Below are positions 9,064-16,979 of a stretch of DNA of 64,000 bases, one piece after another. Numbering within the stretch: the first letter of the stretch is position 1; every line of letters begins with the position of its first letter. Source of the DNA: Catellicoccus marimammalium M35/04/3 (GTDB lineage Bacteria > Bacillota > Bacilli > Lactobacillales > Catellicoccaceae); contig NZ_AMYT01000008.1 of assembly GCF_000313915.1 (NCBI RefSeq), positions 1-64,000 on the forward strand, in the 5' to 3' direction. The notes below the pieces were generated by a model that worked only from the letters and a program-made list of their open reading frames with translations, was not told the origin of the DNA and ran no database searches. The position numbers and the translations under genes are program-made.

Positions 9064-9711
9064 TTATTCGTTGGCTTCATTTGCTTTTACAAAATAGATT
9101 AACGTTTGTAATTCGGTTGTTAAATCAATATTTTGTACTTGTACCCCTTTTGGTACTGATAAATGTTGTGGAGTAAAGTTTAAAATCCCTTTGACTCCTG
9201 CATCCACAAGAGCATCAGCTGCTTCTTGTGCTTGTTCTTCTGGAATCGTTAAAACGGCAATTTCAATATTTTGACGATGAATTTGTTGTTTTAAATCTTT
9301 CATATCATATACTGGAACGCCATCAATAATACGGCCTACTAAATCTTCACGAATATCAAAAGCACAGCTTACGCGAATATTTTTTGTATTTTGAAATTTA
9401 AAGTTTAAAATCGCACTTCCTAAATTCCCAATACCAACAACAGCGACATTCATCAGACGATCTTCATTTAAAATTTCAGAGAAAAAGCATAAAATGTGGT
9501 GAACATCATAACCATAACCACGTTTCCCTAATTCACCAAAATAAGAAAAATCACGACGAATGGTTGCGCTATCAACATGAACAGCAGCGCTTAAATCAGC
9601 GGACGAAAACTTTTGTACGCCTTCTTCTTCTAATGTGCGAACATAGCGATAATAAATCGGTAGGCGTTTTGCCGTTGCTTTGGGAATCATTAATTCTTTT
9701 TTTCTAGACAT
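9064..9711 (-). CDS. rex: redox-sensing transcriptional repressor Rex
   Basis: Rex binds NAD(H) and represses fermentation and respiration genes when the NADH/NAD ratio is low. The 215 residues comprise an N-terminal winged helix (about 1-80, with the SSADLSAAVHVDSATIRRDFSYFG recognition region; only part is conserved word for word) and a Rossmann NADH domain with VGIGNLGSAIL near residue 90. The frame is open for 30 more codons upstream, but AAAGGA ahead of the ATG at 9711 and alignment with known Rex N-termini place the start there. A Rex-like site lies within its own promoter. The divergent ABC-F gene next door matches Bacillus synteny (ydiF near ydiH). Confidence 0.95.
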   Translation of the reverse strand: MSRKKELMIPKATAKRLPIYYRYVRTLEEEGVQKFSSADLSAAVHVDSATIRRDFSYFGELGKRGYGYDVHHILCFFSEILNEDRLMNVAVVGIGNLGSAILNFKFQNTKNIRVSCAFDIREDLVGRIIDGVPVYDMKDLKQQIHRQNIEIAVLTIPEEQAQEAADALVDAGVKGILNFTPQHLSVPKGVQVQNIDLTTELQTLIYFVKANEANE

Positions 9712-9757
9712 ATTTTTATTCCTTTCTTCATACATTACACATACTTTTACCAATTCT

Positions 9758-9787
9758 ATTTTATCATAGCTTTGTGAAAAATGTCTA
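9758..9787 (-). promoter_or_regulatory. rex promoter
   Basis: On the minus strand TAGACA (9787-9782) and TAAAAT (9763-9758) are 18 bases apart, about 45 bases upstream of the rex start codon. The match is moderate. Confidence 0.45.
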
Positions 9788-9789
9788 AA
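9772..9789. promoter_or_regulatory. candidate Rex operator
   Basis: The left half TTGTGAA is a perfect Rex half-site; after four bases the right half GTCTAAA matches TTCACAA at four of seven positions. The site overlaps the -35 and spacer of the predicted rex promoter, consistent with autoregulation as described for other Rex proteins. The weak right half keeps this tentative. Confidence 0.4.
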
Positions 9790-9873
9790 ATATAGACGCA
9801 ATTTTGTCAGTAGTCACTTATAAAAATATCATGTAGAATAAAAATAGAAATGGAATGAGAAACGGAGAAAATT

Positions 9874-11790
9874 ATGATTATCTTACAATTACAAGACGTA
9901 GCGCGTCATTTTGGAGCAGACGTCTTATTTTCACATGTACAAATGGAAATTCAAGATAAAAGTAGAATTGCTCTTGTCGGTCGAAATGGAGCTGGAAAAT
10001 CTACTTTGTTAAAAATTATCGCAGGAGAAACTCGTCCTGATGAAGGAGAAGTAATTAAAAGAAAAGATTTAACGATTGGATATTTGGAACAAAATACAGG
10101 TTTACATAGTCAAAAAACCATTTATCAAGAAATGTTAGAACCTTTTTCTCCTTTAATTCAAAAGGAAAAAGAACTACGTCGATTAGAGAATGAAATGGCA
10201 GAAGTTAGCGGCGAAGAACTGACACGTTTGATGCAACAATACGACCAATTACAGCATCAATTTCAAGAAGAAAACGGCTATGCCTATGAATCAGAAATTC
10301 GTTCAGTTCTCCATGGATTCCAATTTTATGAATCTGATTTTGACACCCCAATTTCTGACCTTTCTGGAGGACAAAAAACACGTTTAGCCTTGGCAAAAAT
10401 GTTACTTACTTGCCCAGATTTATTAATTTTGGATGAACCAACGAACCACCTAGATATTGAAACTTTACGTTGGTTAGAAAATTATTTACAAGGTTATGTT
10501 GGTGCTCTACTTATTGTCAGCCACGACCGTTATTTCTTAGATAAAGTCGTTAATGAAGTCTATGAGTTAGAGTTTGGGCAATGTAAGCATTATGTTGGAA
10601 ACTACACACAATATACGATTGAAAAAGAAACGCAATTGCTTTCTCAACAAAAACAATATGAAAAGCAACAACAAGAAATTAAAAAAATGGAAACTTTCAT
10701 TCAAAAGAATATGGCTCGTGCTTCTACGACGAAACGAGCTCAAAGTCGTCAAAAACAATTGGAAAAAATGGATCGCATTGTAGCGCCAACCGCGAATACG
10801 GAATCTGTCCGTTTACATTTTCCAATTGATCAACCTTCTGGAAATGTAGTCTTACAAACAGAAGATTTAGCTATTGGCTATGAAACTCCTTTAGCAAAGA
10901 ACATTCAAATGGATATTCGTAAACAAGAAGCCATTGCCATTGTGGGACCTAACGGAATTGGTAAGTCTACGCTTTTAAAAACCATTATGAAACAAATTCC
11001 TTCACTAGCAGGAACAATTCATTTTGGTACTAATGTAGAAATTGGTTATTATGACCAAGAACAAGCTTCTTTACATCCTAAAAAAACTGTATTACAAGAA
11101 TTATGGGATGAACATCCGTTAACCAACGAAAAAGATATTCGTACGGTACTTGCCAGTGTTTTATTTAAAGGAGAAGATATTAAAAAGACTGTTGCTCAAC
11201 TCTCTGGTGGCGAAAAAGCTCGCCTATTGTTGGCAAAACTTGCAATGCAAAAAGAAAACTTCTTAATTCTAGATGAACCAACAAACCATTTAGATTTAGA
11301 TAGTAAAGAAGTATTAGAAGACGCTTTAATTCATTATGAAGGTACTCTTCTATTTGTGAGTCATGACCGTTATTTTATTAATCGTATCGCAACAAAAATC
11401 ATTGAATTAACTCCTGAAGGATCGATTTTGTATCACGGAGATTACGATTATTATGAAGAGAAAAAAGCAGAAGAAGAAGAAAAAAAATCTCTTTTAAAAG
11501 AAGAAGAACAAAAAGAAGAAATTATCTCTTCTACTAAAGCTCAATATTTATCTTCAAAAGAAGAACAAAAAGAACGTCGTAAATTACAACGAGCAGTTGA
11601 TGCTTTAGAAGAAAAAATGGAAGAATTAGAACAAAAAATCACACAAATCCAAGAAGAAATGTGTCTTCCTGAATATCAAAATGACTCCTATGCCTTAAAT
11701 CAAATGCATGAAACTGTAGCTCAACTCGAAGAAGAGTATGAGCAAGCCGCAGAAGAATGGGAAGAAAAAGCCCTTCTTTTGGAGGAATAA
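9874..11790 (+). CDS. ABC-F family ATPase (YdiF-like)
   Basis: The 638-residue protein has two ABC ATPase domains in one chain and no membrane segments, the hallmark of ABC-F factors that act at the ribosomal E site. Walker A motifs GRNGAGKS (near residue 37) and GPNGIGKS (near 357), signature motifs LSGGQKTRLALA and LSGGEKARLLLA, and Walker B segments LLILDEPTNHLDIET and FLILDEPTNHLDLDS are intact. A charged P-site-tip linker of about 80 residues separates the domains, and a C-terminal coiled coil (about 530-638) follows. Length and ends fit the Bacillus YdiF group rather than antibiotic-resistance members. It is divergent from rex and ends just before the ssrA promoter. Confidence 0.9.
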   Translation: MIILQLQDVARHFGADVLFSHVQMEIQDKSRIALVGRNGAGKSTLLKIIAGETRPDEGEVIKRKDLTIGYLEQNTGLHSQKTIYQEMLEPFSPLIQKEKELRRLENEMAEVSGEELTRLMQQYDQLQHQFQEENGYAYESEIRSVLHGFQFYESDFDTPISDLSGGQKTRLALAKMLLTCPDLLILDEPTNHLDIETLRWLENYLQGYVGALLIVSHDRYFLDKVVNEVYELEFGQCKHYVGNYTQYTIEKETQLLSQQKQYEKQQQEIKKMETFIQKNMARASTTKRAQSRQKQLEKMDRIVAPTANTESVRLHFPIDQPSGNVVLQTEDLAIGYETPLAKNIQMDIRKQEAIAIVGPNGIGKSTLLKTIMKQIPSLAGTIHFGTNVEIGYYDQEQASLHPKKTVLQELWDEHPLTNEKDIRTVLASVLFKGEDIKKTVAQLSGGEKARLLLAKLAMQKENFLILDEPTNHLDLDSKEVLEDALIHYEGTLLFVSHDRYFINRIATKIIELTPEGSILYHGDYDYYEEKKAEEEEKKSLLKEEEQKEEIISSTKAQYLSSKEEQKERRKLQRAVDALEEKMEELEQKITQIQEEMCLPEYQNDSYALNQMHETVAQLEEEYEQAAEEWEEKALLLEE

Positions 11791-11799
11791 ACAGAATCG

Positions 11800-11828
11800 T
11801 TGCATTTCAATAATGCCTCTTGTATAAT
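11800..11828 (+). promoter_or_regulatory. ssrA promoter
   Basis: TTGCAT (11800-11805) and a perfect TATAAT (11823-11828) are 17 bases apart, with the tmRNA 5' end 13 bases beyond. The short extra leader would be removed by RNase P. Confidence 0.85.
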
Positions 11829-11841
11829 AGAGGCATATTAA

Positions 11842-12200
11842 GGGGACGTTACGGATTCGACAGGTATAGTTCGAACTTGAGTAGCATTCCGTAGTGCATC
11901 TACGTTAAAAGGCACAGTTAAATATAACTGCAAAAGAAAACAATAACAACTTCGCATTAGCTGCCTAATAAGCAGTGGCGAAAGCTAAGAATTCTATCGC
12001 CCATGTGGAATTCTTGGTTTCAGAGAAAGTGGGATACGATTTATTTTGCCGTCTGAGAAATAAATAAGAGAATTCCAGACTAGCTTTTATTAGACGTGTT
12101 GTTTCGTTCCTAATAAAAGCGAATGAATATAAAGCAACTATGAGTGTAGAAGCTGAAGTGGCGATATATTTGGACGTGGGTTCGACTCCCACCGTCTCCA
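11842..12200 (+). ncRNA. ssrA: transfer-messenger RNA (tmRNA)
   Basis: tmRNA rescues stalled ribosomes and tags the incomplete protein for proteolysis. The 5' end GGGGACGTTACGGATTCGAC and the 3' end with GGTTCGACTCCCACCGTCTCC form the tRNA-Ala-like acceptor and T arm (seven pairs, one G-U). The resume frame runs from GCA at 11930 to TAA at 11966-11968 and encodes AKENNNNFALAA after the charged alanine, close to enterococcal tags as I recall them. The discriminator A is at 12200 and the next bases are TAA, so the CCA end is not encoded and must be added by a nucleotidyltransferase. Confidence 0.98.
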
Positions 12201-12210
12201 TAACAAAAAA

Positions 12211-12240
12211 GGATACGGAATTTTCCGTATCCTTTTTCTT
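12211..12240 (+). terminator. ssrA terminator
   Basis: A 9-bp stem (GGATACGGA with the facing TCCGTATCC) around a short T-rich loop is followed by TTTTTCTTTT. Confidence 0.85.
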
Positions 12241-12437
12241 TTCTCTATTTCATTCATCCCTAATTTATTGATTGATAATTAGTCATCACTATCCCAAATA
12301 AAAATGTATTCATATGTATAAATGGCAATTTATAATAATTACTTTTTTTCTCAATATGAATACTCTTTCTTTTAAGCTCATTATACATAAATGCCATACA
12401 ATTTTGTTTTCATTTTTTGCAAACACTTATGAATAAA
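12241..12437. other. intergenic stretch without visible gene
   Basis: About 200 AT-rich bases between the ssrA terminator and the next terminator contain no open frame with a ribosome site, no tRNA-like fold and no clear promoter. I see nothing functional here. Confidence 0.5.
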
Positions 12438-12470
12438 AAAACAATGGCAAGAATTATCTACCATTGTTTT
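12438..12470 (-). terminator. yfcE operon terminator
   Basis: On the minus strand AAAACAATGG pairs with CCATTGTTTT across a 13-base loop, followed by TTTTTTATTC, just after the phosphoesterase gene. Confidence 0.75.
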
Positions 12471-12480
12471 TCCGTATTAA

Positions 12481-13005
12481 TTACTTATTTTTCCTTGTAT
12501 AAGTAAGCGTTTGTTTTTCTTCTCCTGATGCGCTATACCAAGAAATTTTGTGTTGTTCTGGTGTAGTTTCTACTATAGCATAACTTGCTTTTGGTGGTAA
12601 ATTTCTTGGAAATTCTAAGCTTCCTGGATTGATAATCAAACGATCACTCTCCTCAGCATATTGAACAAAAGGCACATGAGTATGACCATAAACGACAATT
12701 TGTGCCCCTTTTTCTGCTGCTAATAAATCTAAAGATAATAAACCAAAATTAACTTGTGCCTGATGTCCATGACCCAAAAAGATTGTTTCTCCTTCTTTTT
12801 CAATTATTCTTTCTTTTGGTTTTTGTTCAGAAGGAAAATCACAGTTTCCTGCCACTGCCATTATTTTTTTAAAAATTGGATCTTGATCTTCTAATTCACT
12901 ATCTCCAGCATGTAAAATTAAATCTACTTCCTTTTCATGACGTTGAATTGCTTGTTCTAGTCGTTTCGTTTGACCATGTGTATCACTCATCAATAGTAGT
13001 TTCAT
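12481..13005 (-). CDS. YfcE/MJ0936-type metallophosphoesterase
   Basis: A 174-residue calcineurin-like phosphoesterase. The metal-binding motifs of the fold are present in order: MSDTHG (residues 7-12), LHAGDSE near residue 31, VAGNCDF near residue 51, FLGHGHQ near 77, and VYGHTHVPF near 104. This family hydrolyses phosphodiesters in vitro; the natural substrate is not known. It starts 23 bases inside the preceding rdgB gene and ends the murI-rdgB-yfcE set, an order also found in streptococci. A terminator follows immediately. Confidence 0.92.
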   Translation of the reverse strand: MKLLLMSDTHGQTKRLEQAIQRHEKEVDLILHAGDSELEDQDPIFKKIMAVAGNCDFPSEQKPKERIIEKEGETIFLGHGHQAQVNFGLLSLDLLAAEKGAQIVVYGHTHVPFVQYAEESDRLIINPGSLEFPRNLPPKASYAIVETTPEQHKISWYSASGEEKQTLTYTRKNK

Positions 13006-14053
13006 TCATCCAATCCTCCCATACTTTTTCTAAACGTTTTAAAGCTACTGCACGATGACTTAATTGATTTTTTTGTTCTGGAGATAATTGTGCCATCGTA
13101 CAATCTAATTCTGGTAAATAGAATAATGGATCATAGCCAAATCCATTTTCTCCTTCTGGGAAGGAATGAATTAACCCTTCCACTTCTCCTTCAACAATTA
13201 ATGGTTCTTTATGCGGAGCAACAAAAGCCAAGGTACAATGGAAATGAGCTGTTCTTTCCAAAGCAGGAACTCCTGCTAACTCACTCAATAATTTGGCATT
13301 ATTCGCTGCATCATCATGATCTTTAGCAAAACGAGCGGAATAAATCCCTGGTTTTCCATGAAGTGCATCGACACATAGACCAGAATCATCCGCTAATACA
13401 GGACGCTGTAATAAGTCCGCAATGGTTTGTGCTTTTTGTAGAGCGTTCTCTGTAAACGTAGAACCTGTTTCTGCGATATCACCAATTTCTGGAAAATCTA
13501 GTAATGTTTTTACTGTATATCCTTTTTCACCAAATAAATTCGTAAATTCTTTTGCTTTACCTTTATTTTTTGTAGCAATTACGATTTCTTTTTCTGTCAT
13601 CTTTCCTTTTTCCTTTCCAAAGTTCCATTGCGCTGCGATTTGATTATATTGTTGGCTCAATATAGCTAAGTTTTCATTCCATTCTGGCATGGTTTGGATT
13701 GTCTTCATTTGACACTCTGTTAAATCTCCATAATCATTAAAACCAACGCATAAGTCTTCATTTTCTATCACTAAGCTTGTAGATAAATCATGGTAGAAAG
13801 AACAAAGGAAATAGCATCCATTATAAATCGTAGATAGAGACACTTGACCATACGTTTCTACTTTGATGATTCCTGTCAATTCTTTTTTAGCTAAACGAAG
13901 AAGATAGTTTTGTATCGTTTCTGGAATATTTTGCCAAATCAATTGTGAATTAGGTTGATAAGAAAAAATCGCAAAGCCTTTTTCTTCTTCGACTTGAATT
14001 ACGGTTTCTTTTTCAAAAGAAGACCAGTTTAATTTTTTAATTTTTTGTTCCAT
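12983..14053 (-). CDS. rdgB: RdgB/HAM1 non-canonical purine NTP pyrophosphatase with extra N-terminal domain
   Basis: The C-terminal 195 residues are a complete HAM1/RdgB enzyme, which hydrolyses dITP, XTP and related nucleotides to keep them out of nucleic acids: IATKNKGKAKEF binds substrate, and LADDSGLCVDAL, GYDPLFY and SHRAVAL are catalytic or binding motifs. About 155 residues precede it, with no motif I know; streptococcal homologues carry a comparable extension. I place the start at 14053, five bases after AGAGG; an in-frame ATG at 14077 is possible. It overlaps murI by 17 bases and yfcE by 23, so all three are probably translationally coupled. Confidence 0.92.
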   Translation of the reverse strand: MEQKIKKLNWSSFEKETVIQVEEEKGFAIFSYQPNSQLIWQNIPETIQNYLLRLAKKELTGIIKVETYGQVSLSTIYNGCYFLCSFYHDLSTSLVIENEDLCVGFNDYGDLTECQMKTIQTMPEWNENLAILSQQYNQIAAQWNFGKEKGKMTEKEIVIATKNKGKAKEFTNLFGEKGYTVKTLLDFPEIGDIAETGSTFTENALQKAQTIADLLQRPVLADDSGLCVDALHGKPGIYSARFAKDHDDAANNAKLLSELAGVPALERTAHFHCTLAFVAPHKEPLIVEGEVEGLIHSFPEGENGFGYDPLFYLPELDCTMAQLSPEQKNQLSHRAVALKRLEKVWEDWMNETTIDE

Positions 14054-14852
14054 CATATCCTCTTTTCTTCCAATCAAAGATCTTAATTCTTGTTGTTTCC
14101 ATTGGTAGATGTGGCAACATTTGTTCTAAATGCTGCGTAAATGCTTCTTTTCCTGTTGTAATATAAAAAGTAAAAGTTGCCTTTTTGTCTTCTTTAGGGA
14201 CATAGTTTTTTGCTTGTCGAGCTACTTCTTCCGCTGGATTTACCCAATGGATAGAAGGTAAATATTTTTGAAAGTTCGCTTGCCAAATAGGAAAATGAGT
14301 ACATCCTAAAATCACTGTATCAATTTTTGAATCTTGTTGATATAATTTTGTCCAATGTTGGAAAATCGCTTGTTCTTTCTCTTTTTGAGCAACATGAGTT
14401 TTTTCAATTAACGTCACAAAATCAGGACAAGCTTCTTGAACGACTTGACAATCTGGCGCCAACTCTTTCAATTTTTGTAAATAAGCTTCACTTTGGACGG
14501 TTCCTCTTGTTGCTAAAACACCAATATGTCGATTATTACTTTTTTCTAATGCTAATTGACTTCCTGGCTGAATCATTCCTACGACTGGAATCGATAATTC
14601 TTCTTGTAAAATATGAAAACTTGCTACAGTTGCGGTATTACAAGCAATAACTAAAAGATCAATATTTTCTTCTTGATATAAAAACTGAGCGATATTTTCA
14701 ACATATTCATGAACTTGAGCTAATGGTTTTTCTCCATAAGGCATATGAATTTCATCCCCAAAGTAAACATATTCCTGAGCTCCTAAATTTTCAATCAATG
14801 TTTTTAAAACGGTTAATCCACCAATTCCGGAATCTAATACGCCAATACGCAT
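14037..14852 (-). CDS. murI: glutamate racemase
   Basis: MurI converts L-glutamate to D-glutamate for the peptidoglycan stem peptide. The 271-residue protein has the paired catalytic cysteines in ACNTATVA (Cys71) and LGCTHFPI (near residue 182), with the N-terminal GVLDSGIGGLTV and VYFGDEIHMPYG motifs that bind substrate. Length matches the family. Its start codon lies five bases after the EamA permease stop, and its end overlaps rdgB. D-glutamate supply, MltG and the Glm enzymes are all in this window, giving it a wall-synthesis theme. Confidence 0.97.
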   Translation of the reverse strand: MRIGVLDSGIGGLTVLKTLIENLGAQEYVYFGDEIHMPYGEKPLAQVHEYVENIAQFLYQEENIDLLVIACNTATVASFHILQEELSIPVVGMIQPGSQLALEKSNNRHIGVLATRGTVQSEAYLQKLKELAPDCQVVQEACPDFVTLIEKTHVAQKEKEQAIFQHWTKLYQQDSKIDTVILGCTHFPIWQANFQKYLPSIHWVNPAEEVARQAKNYVPKEDKKATFTFYITTGKEAFTQHLEQMLPHLPMETTRIKIFDWKKRGYDGTKN

Positions 14853-14856
14853 AATT

Positions 14857-15756
14857 TTATTGTTCTCCTTTCTTCTTTGGAATCGGTAGCGCTAAAATAA
14901 AGACTGTACTTAGAACAAGTAAAGCTCCAATTACTTGTGTGCCTGTAAAACTTGTACCTAAAAAGAGAACTGCTCCTAAAGTTGCTGAAGCTGGTTCAAA
15001 GGAAGCAAGAAGTCCAGCTGAAGTAGCAGAAATATATTTCAAACTTGTTGTAAAACAAATATAAGAAAGAACGGTTCCAAATAAGACAATAAAAATTAAT
15101 GCACTAATTGTCATTCCATTCATTTCTGGAGTATTTTCCCAAAATGGATGAATAATAGAAAATAACAAACCACCAAATAACATGCCCCATCCTAATAAAG
15201 TAAAGGAACTATATTTCTTTAATAATTGTACAGGTAACATCGTTTGCATCGCGCCACCAAAGGCTAATAATAATCCAAAAATTAAAGCTTTCTTTGTAAT
15301 CGCTAACGTTCCATGTTGAGTCACTAACAAATAAGTACCAATAATTGCTACGACTACCGCAATCCATTCGTTGCGATTGGGCCACTTATGATAAACAAAG
15401 ATAGTAAAAATGATAATCATAATTGTACCTAAGCTTTGCAAAATCGTTGCTGTTCCAGCATCACTGGCTTTAATGGTTAAAAAATACATATATTGAACCA
15501 AAGCTAATCCAACATAAGCATATAATAGTAATTGAATCGTATCTTTTTTATTTTTAAAGGGACCAAAAATGGCTTTTTTTTCTTTCCAAGCAGTAAATAA
15601 CAAAATTAAAATTCCAGCTAAGGTCATCTTCACACCCATCAGCCATTCGGTTGGGAGTGTAATTTCTTGGAATAAAAATTGGGAAATCGGTCCTTGAATC
15701 CCCCAACATAAAGCACCAATAATCGCTAATAGTACTCCTTTTTGTTTTTCTTTCAT
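14857..15756 (-). CDS. EamA/DMT-family transporter
   Basis: This 299-residue protein has ten hydrophobic helices arranged as two EamA repeats (about residues 8-140 and 150-290), the architecture of the drug/metabolite transporter superfamily. The N-terminal LLAIIGALCWGIQGPISQFLF is typical of the first EamA helix. Substrates in this family range from amino acids to purines and drugs and cannot be told from sequence. The stop is five bases upstream of murI, so it is probably the first gene of the murI-rdgB-yfcE transcript. Confidence 0.85.
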   Translation of the reverse strand: MKEKQKGVLLAIIGALCWGIQGPISQFLFQEITLPTEWLMGVKMTLAGILILLFTAWKEKKAIFGPFKNKKDTIQLLLYAYVGLALVQYMYFLTIKASDAGTATILQSLGTIMIIIFTIFVYHKWPNRNEWIAVVVAIIGTYLLVTQHGTLAITKKALIFGLLLAFGGAMQTMLPVQLLKKYSSFTLLGWGMLFGGLLFSIIHPFWENTPEMNGMTISALIFIVLFGTVLSYICFTTSLKYISATSAGLLASFEPASATLGAVLFLGTSFTGTQVIGALLVLSTVFILALPIPKKKGEQ

Positions 15757-15821
15757 ATCATTTCTCCTCTCTATTTATTTATTTTATCACGTTTCACAAA
15801 AAACGCTTTTATCCCAACAAA

Positions 15822-15849
15822 AAAAGTTGGAAGAAATCTTCCAACTTTT
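15822..15849 (-). terminator. terminator overlapping the PepSY gene stop codon
   Basis: A 13-bp stem (AAAAGTTGGAAGA with TCTTCCAACTTTT) has a two-base gap in the loop. It begins inside the stop codon of the minus-strand gene and is followed by T-rich sequence. Confidence 0.8.
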
Positions 15850-16519
15850 AGTCATCTATTTCATCTAATTCTTTTTCTACAGATATCACTTTGCCAGTCC
15901 CACTATCAATTTTAACTTCTGCTTCTTCTATTTTCCCATCTTCCATTCTTTTTAGATCAATGGTATAAATAGGAGGCTCACCTATTTGCTCTAATTCCAA
16001 TTGCCAAGAAGTAGGGATTCCCCCTACTTTCTTTTTCGCAAAAGAAATTGCTTTTTTAGGGTTAAGACGAATAGAAGAAAAATTCATAGTTCTGTTATCA
16101 TATTCTTCCTCTTGTTCTGTATATAATAACTTTTTAGTTTGAGCATTAAAAATTCCTTCCCATTCTGCTGCTCTTTTTTGAAGCTTAATTTGGTAAACGG
16201 GTTGATTCCCTTCGTATTCAACCTTAACTTCCAACAATTCTCCTTTTTCTTGTTCCTTTATCTTTTTAATAAAATCTAAATCAGTATATGGCTCGATACT
16301 TCTAACTTCATTTTTAAGAATAGACGTTTCATCTATACTTTGCGAATCATCCCTAATTTCGCTATTAGAGGACAAAGAAGAATCATTCAGCGCTTTTTTT
16401 GATTGACGAATAGCTGAAAGGTTCTTATTTAATTCTCTACTTTCATATAAAATAACTCCTAAGATCCCTGCACAAATGAATAGAGAAATAATAGTAATCC
16501 ATAACGTTTTTAATTTCAT
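15848..16519 (-). CDS. membrane-anchored PepSY-domain protein
   Basis: A 223-residue protein with one N-terminal helix (about residues 6-25) and no lipobox, so it is anchored with its body outside. After a Ser-rich linker come two PepSY-like units: about residues 80-140 (ending in a GIFNAQTKKLLYTEQEE strand) and about 150-218 (ending VKIDSGTGKVISVEKE). PepSY domains are thought to modulate extracytoplasmic proteases or bind wall components. It lies 28 bases downstream of dut on the same strand and may be read with it. The closing DxxTGKVxxV motif of each unit is the main evidence. Confidence 0.75.
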   Translation of the reverse strand: MKLKTLWITIISLFICAGILGVILYESRELNKNLSAIRQSKKALNDSSLSSNSEIRDDSQSIDETSILKNEVRSIEPYTDLDFIKKIKEQEKGELLEVKVEYEGNQPVYQIKLQKRAAEWEGIFNAQTKKLLYTEQEEEYDNRTMNFSSIRLNPKKAISFAKKKVGGIPTSWQLELEQIGEPPIYTIDLKRMEDGKIEEAEVKIDSGTGKVISVEKELDEIDD

Positions 16520-16547
16520 TTTTTCCCTTTATACATACATACTATAA

Positions 16548-16970
16548 TTATTTTCCAGAAGAACCAAAGCCATTAGTTCCTCGTGTTGTTTCTGTAGAAA
16601 AATCTTCACATTCAACAACAGAGAAAGGATAAATCTTTTCAATGATTAATTGAGCAATACGATCTCCTTTGTGAATCGTATACTCTTCTCCTAAATTATG
16701 AACAATGACTAATAATTCTCCTCGATAATCAGAATCAATCGTTCCTTGTAATACCATTAATCCTGTTTTGGTGGTTAATCCACTTCTCCCTCGGATTTCA
16801 CCACCAAATCCTTGAGGAAACATACAAGCAATCCCAGTACGAATGCAAGTTCTTTCTCCAGTTCTTAACGTTCTATCTTCTACTGAATATAGATCAAACC
16901 CACTATCTGTAATGTGATTTTTTTGTGGTAAAACAGCCTCTGGAACGAGTTTTTTGACTTTTAATTCCAT
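16548..16970 (-). CDS. dut: dUTP diphosphatase
   Basis: Dut hydrolyses dUTP to dUMP and pyrophosphate, keeping uracil out of DNA and feeding thymidylate synthesis. The 140-residue chain is the trimeric type. Motif 1 is SGFDLYS, motif 2 IRGRSGLT, motif 3 the GTIDSDYRGELLV stretch, motif 4 near KGDRIAQLI, and motif 5 the C-terminal RGTNGFGSSG lid. All are intact. It begins ten bases after the lysozyme gene stop on the same strand, an unusual pairing that looks like chance adjacency. Confidence 0.96.
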   Translation of the reverse strand: MELKVKKLVPEAVLPQKNHITDSGFDLYSVEDRTLRTGERTCIRTGIACMFPQGFGGEIRGRSGLTTKTGLMVLQGTIDSDYRGELLVIVHNLGEEYTIHKGDRIAQLIIEKIYPFSVVECEDFSTETTRGTNGFGSSGK

Positions 16971-16979
16971 AACTTTCTC

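Noticed and set aside
11965-12201. Open frame of 78 codons on the minus strand
   Set aside because: It is antisense to the tmRNA gene and has no independent support.
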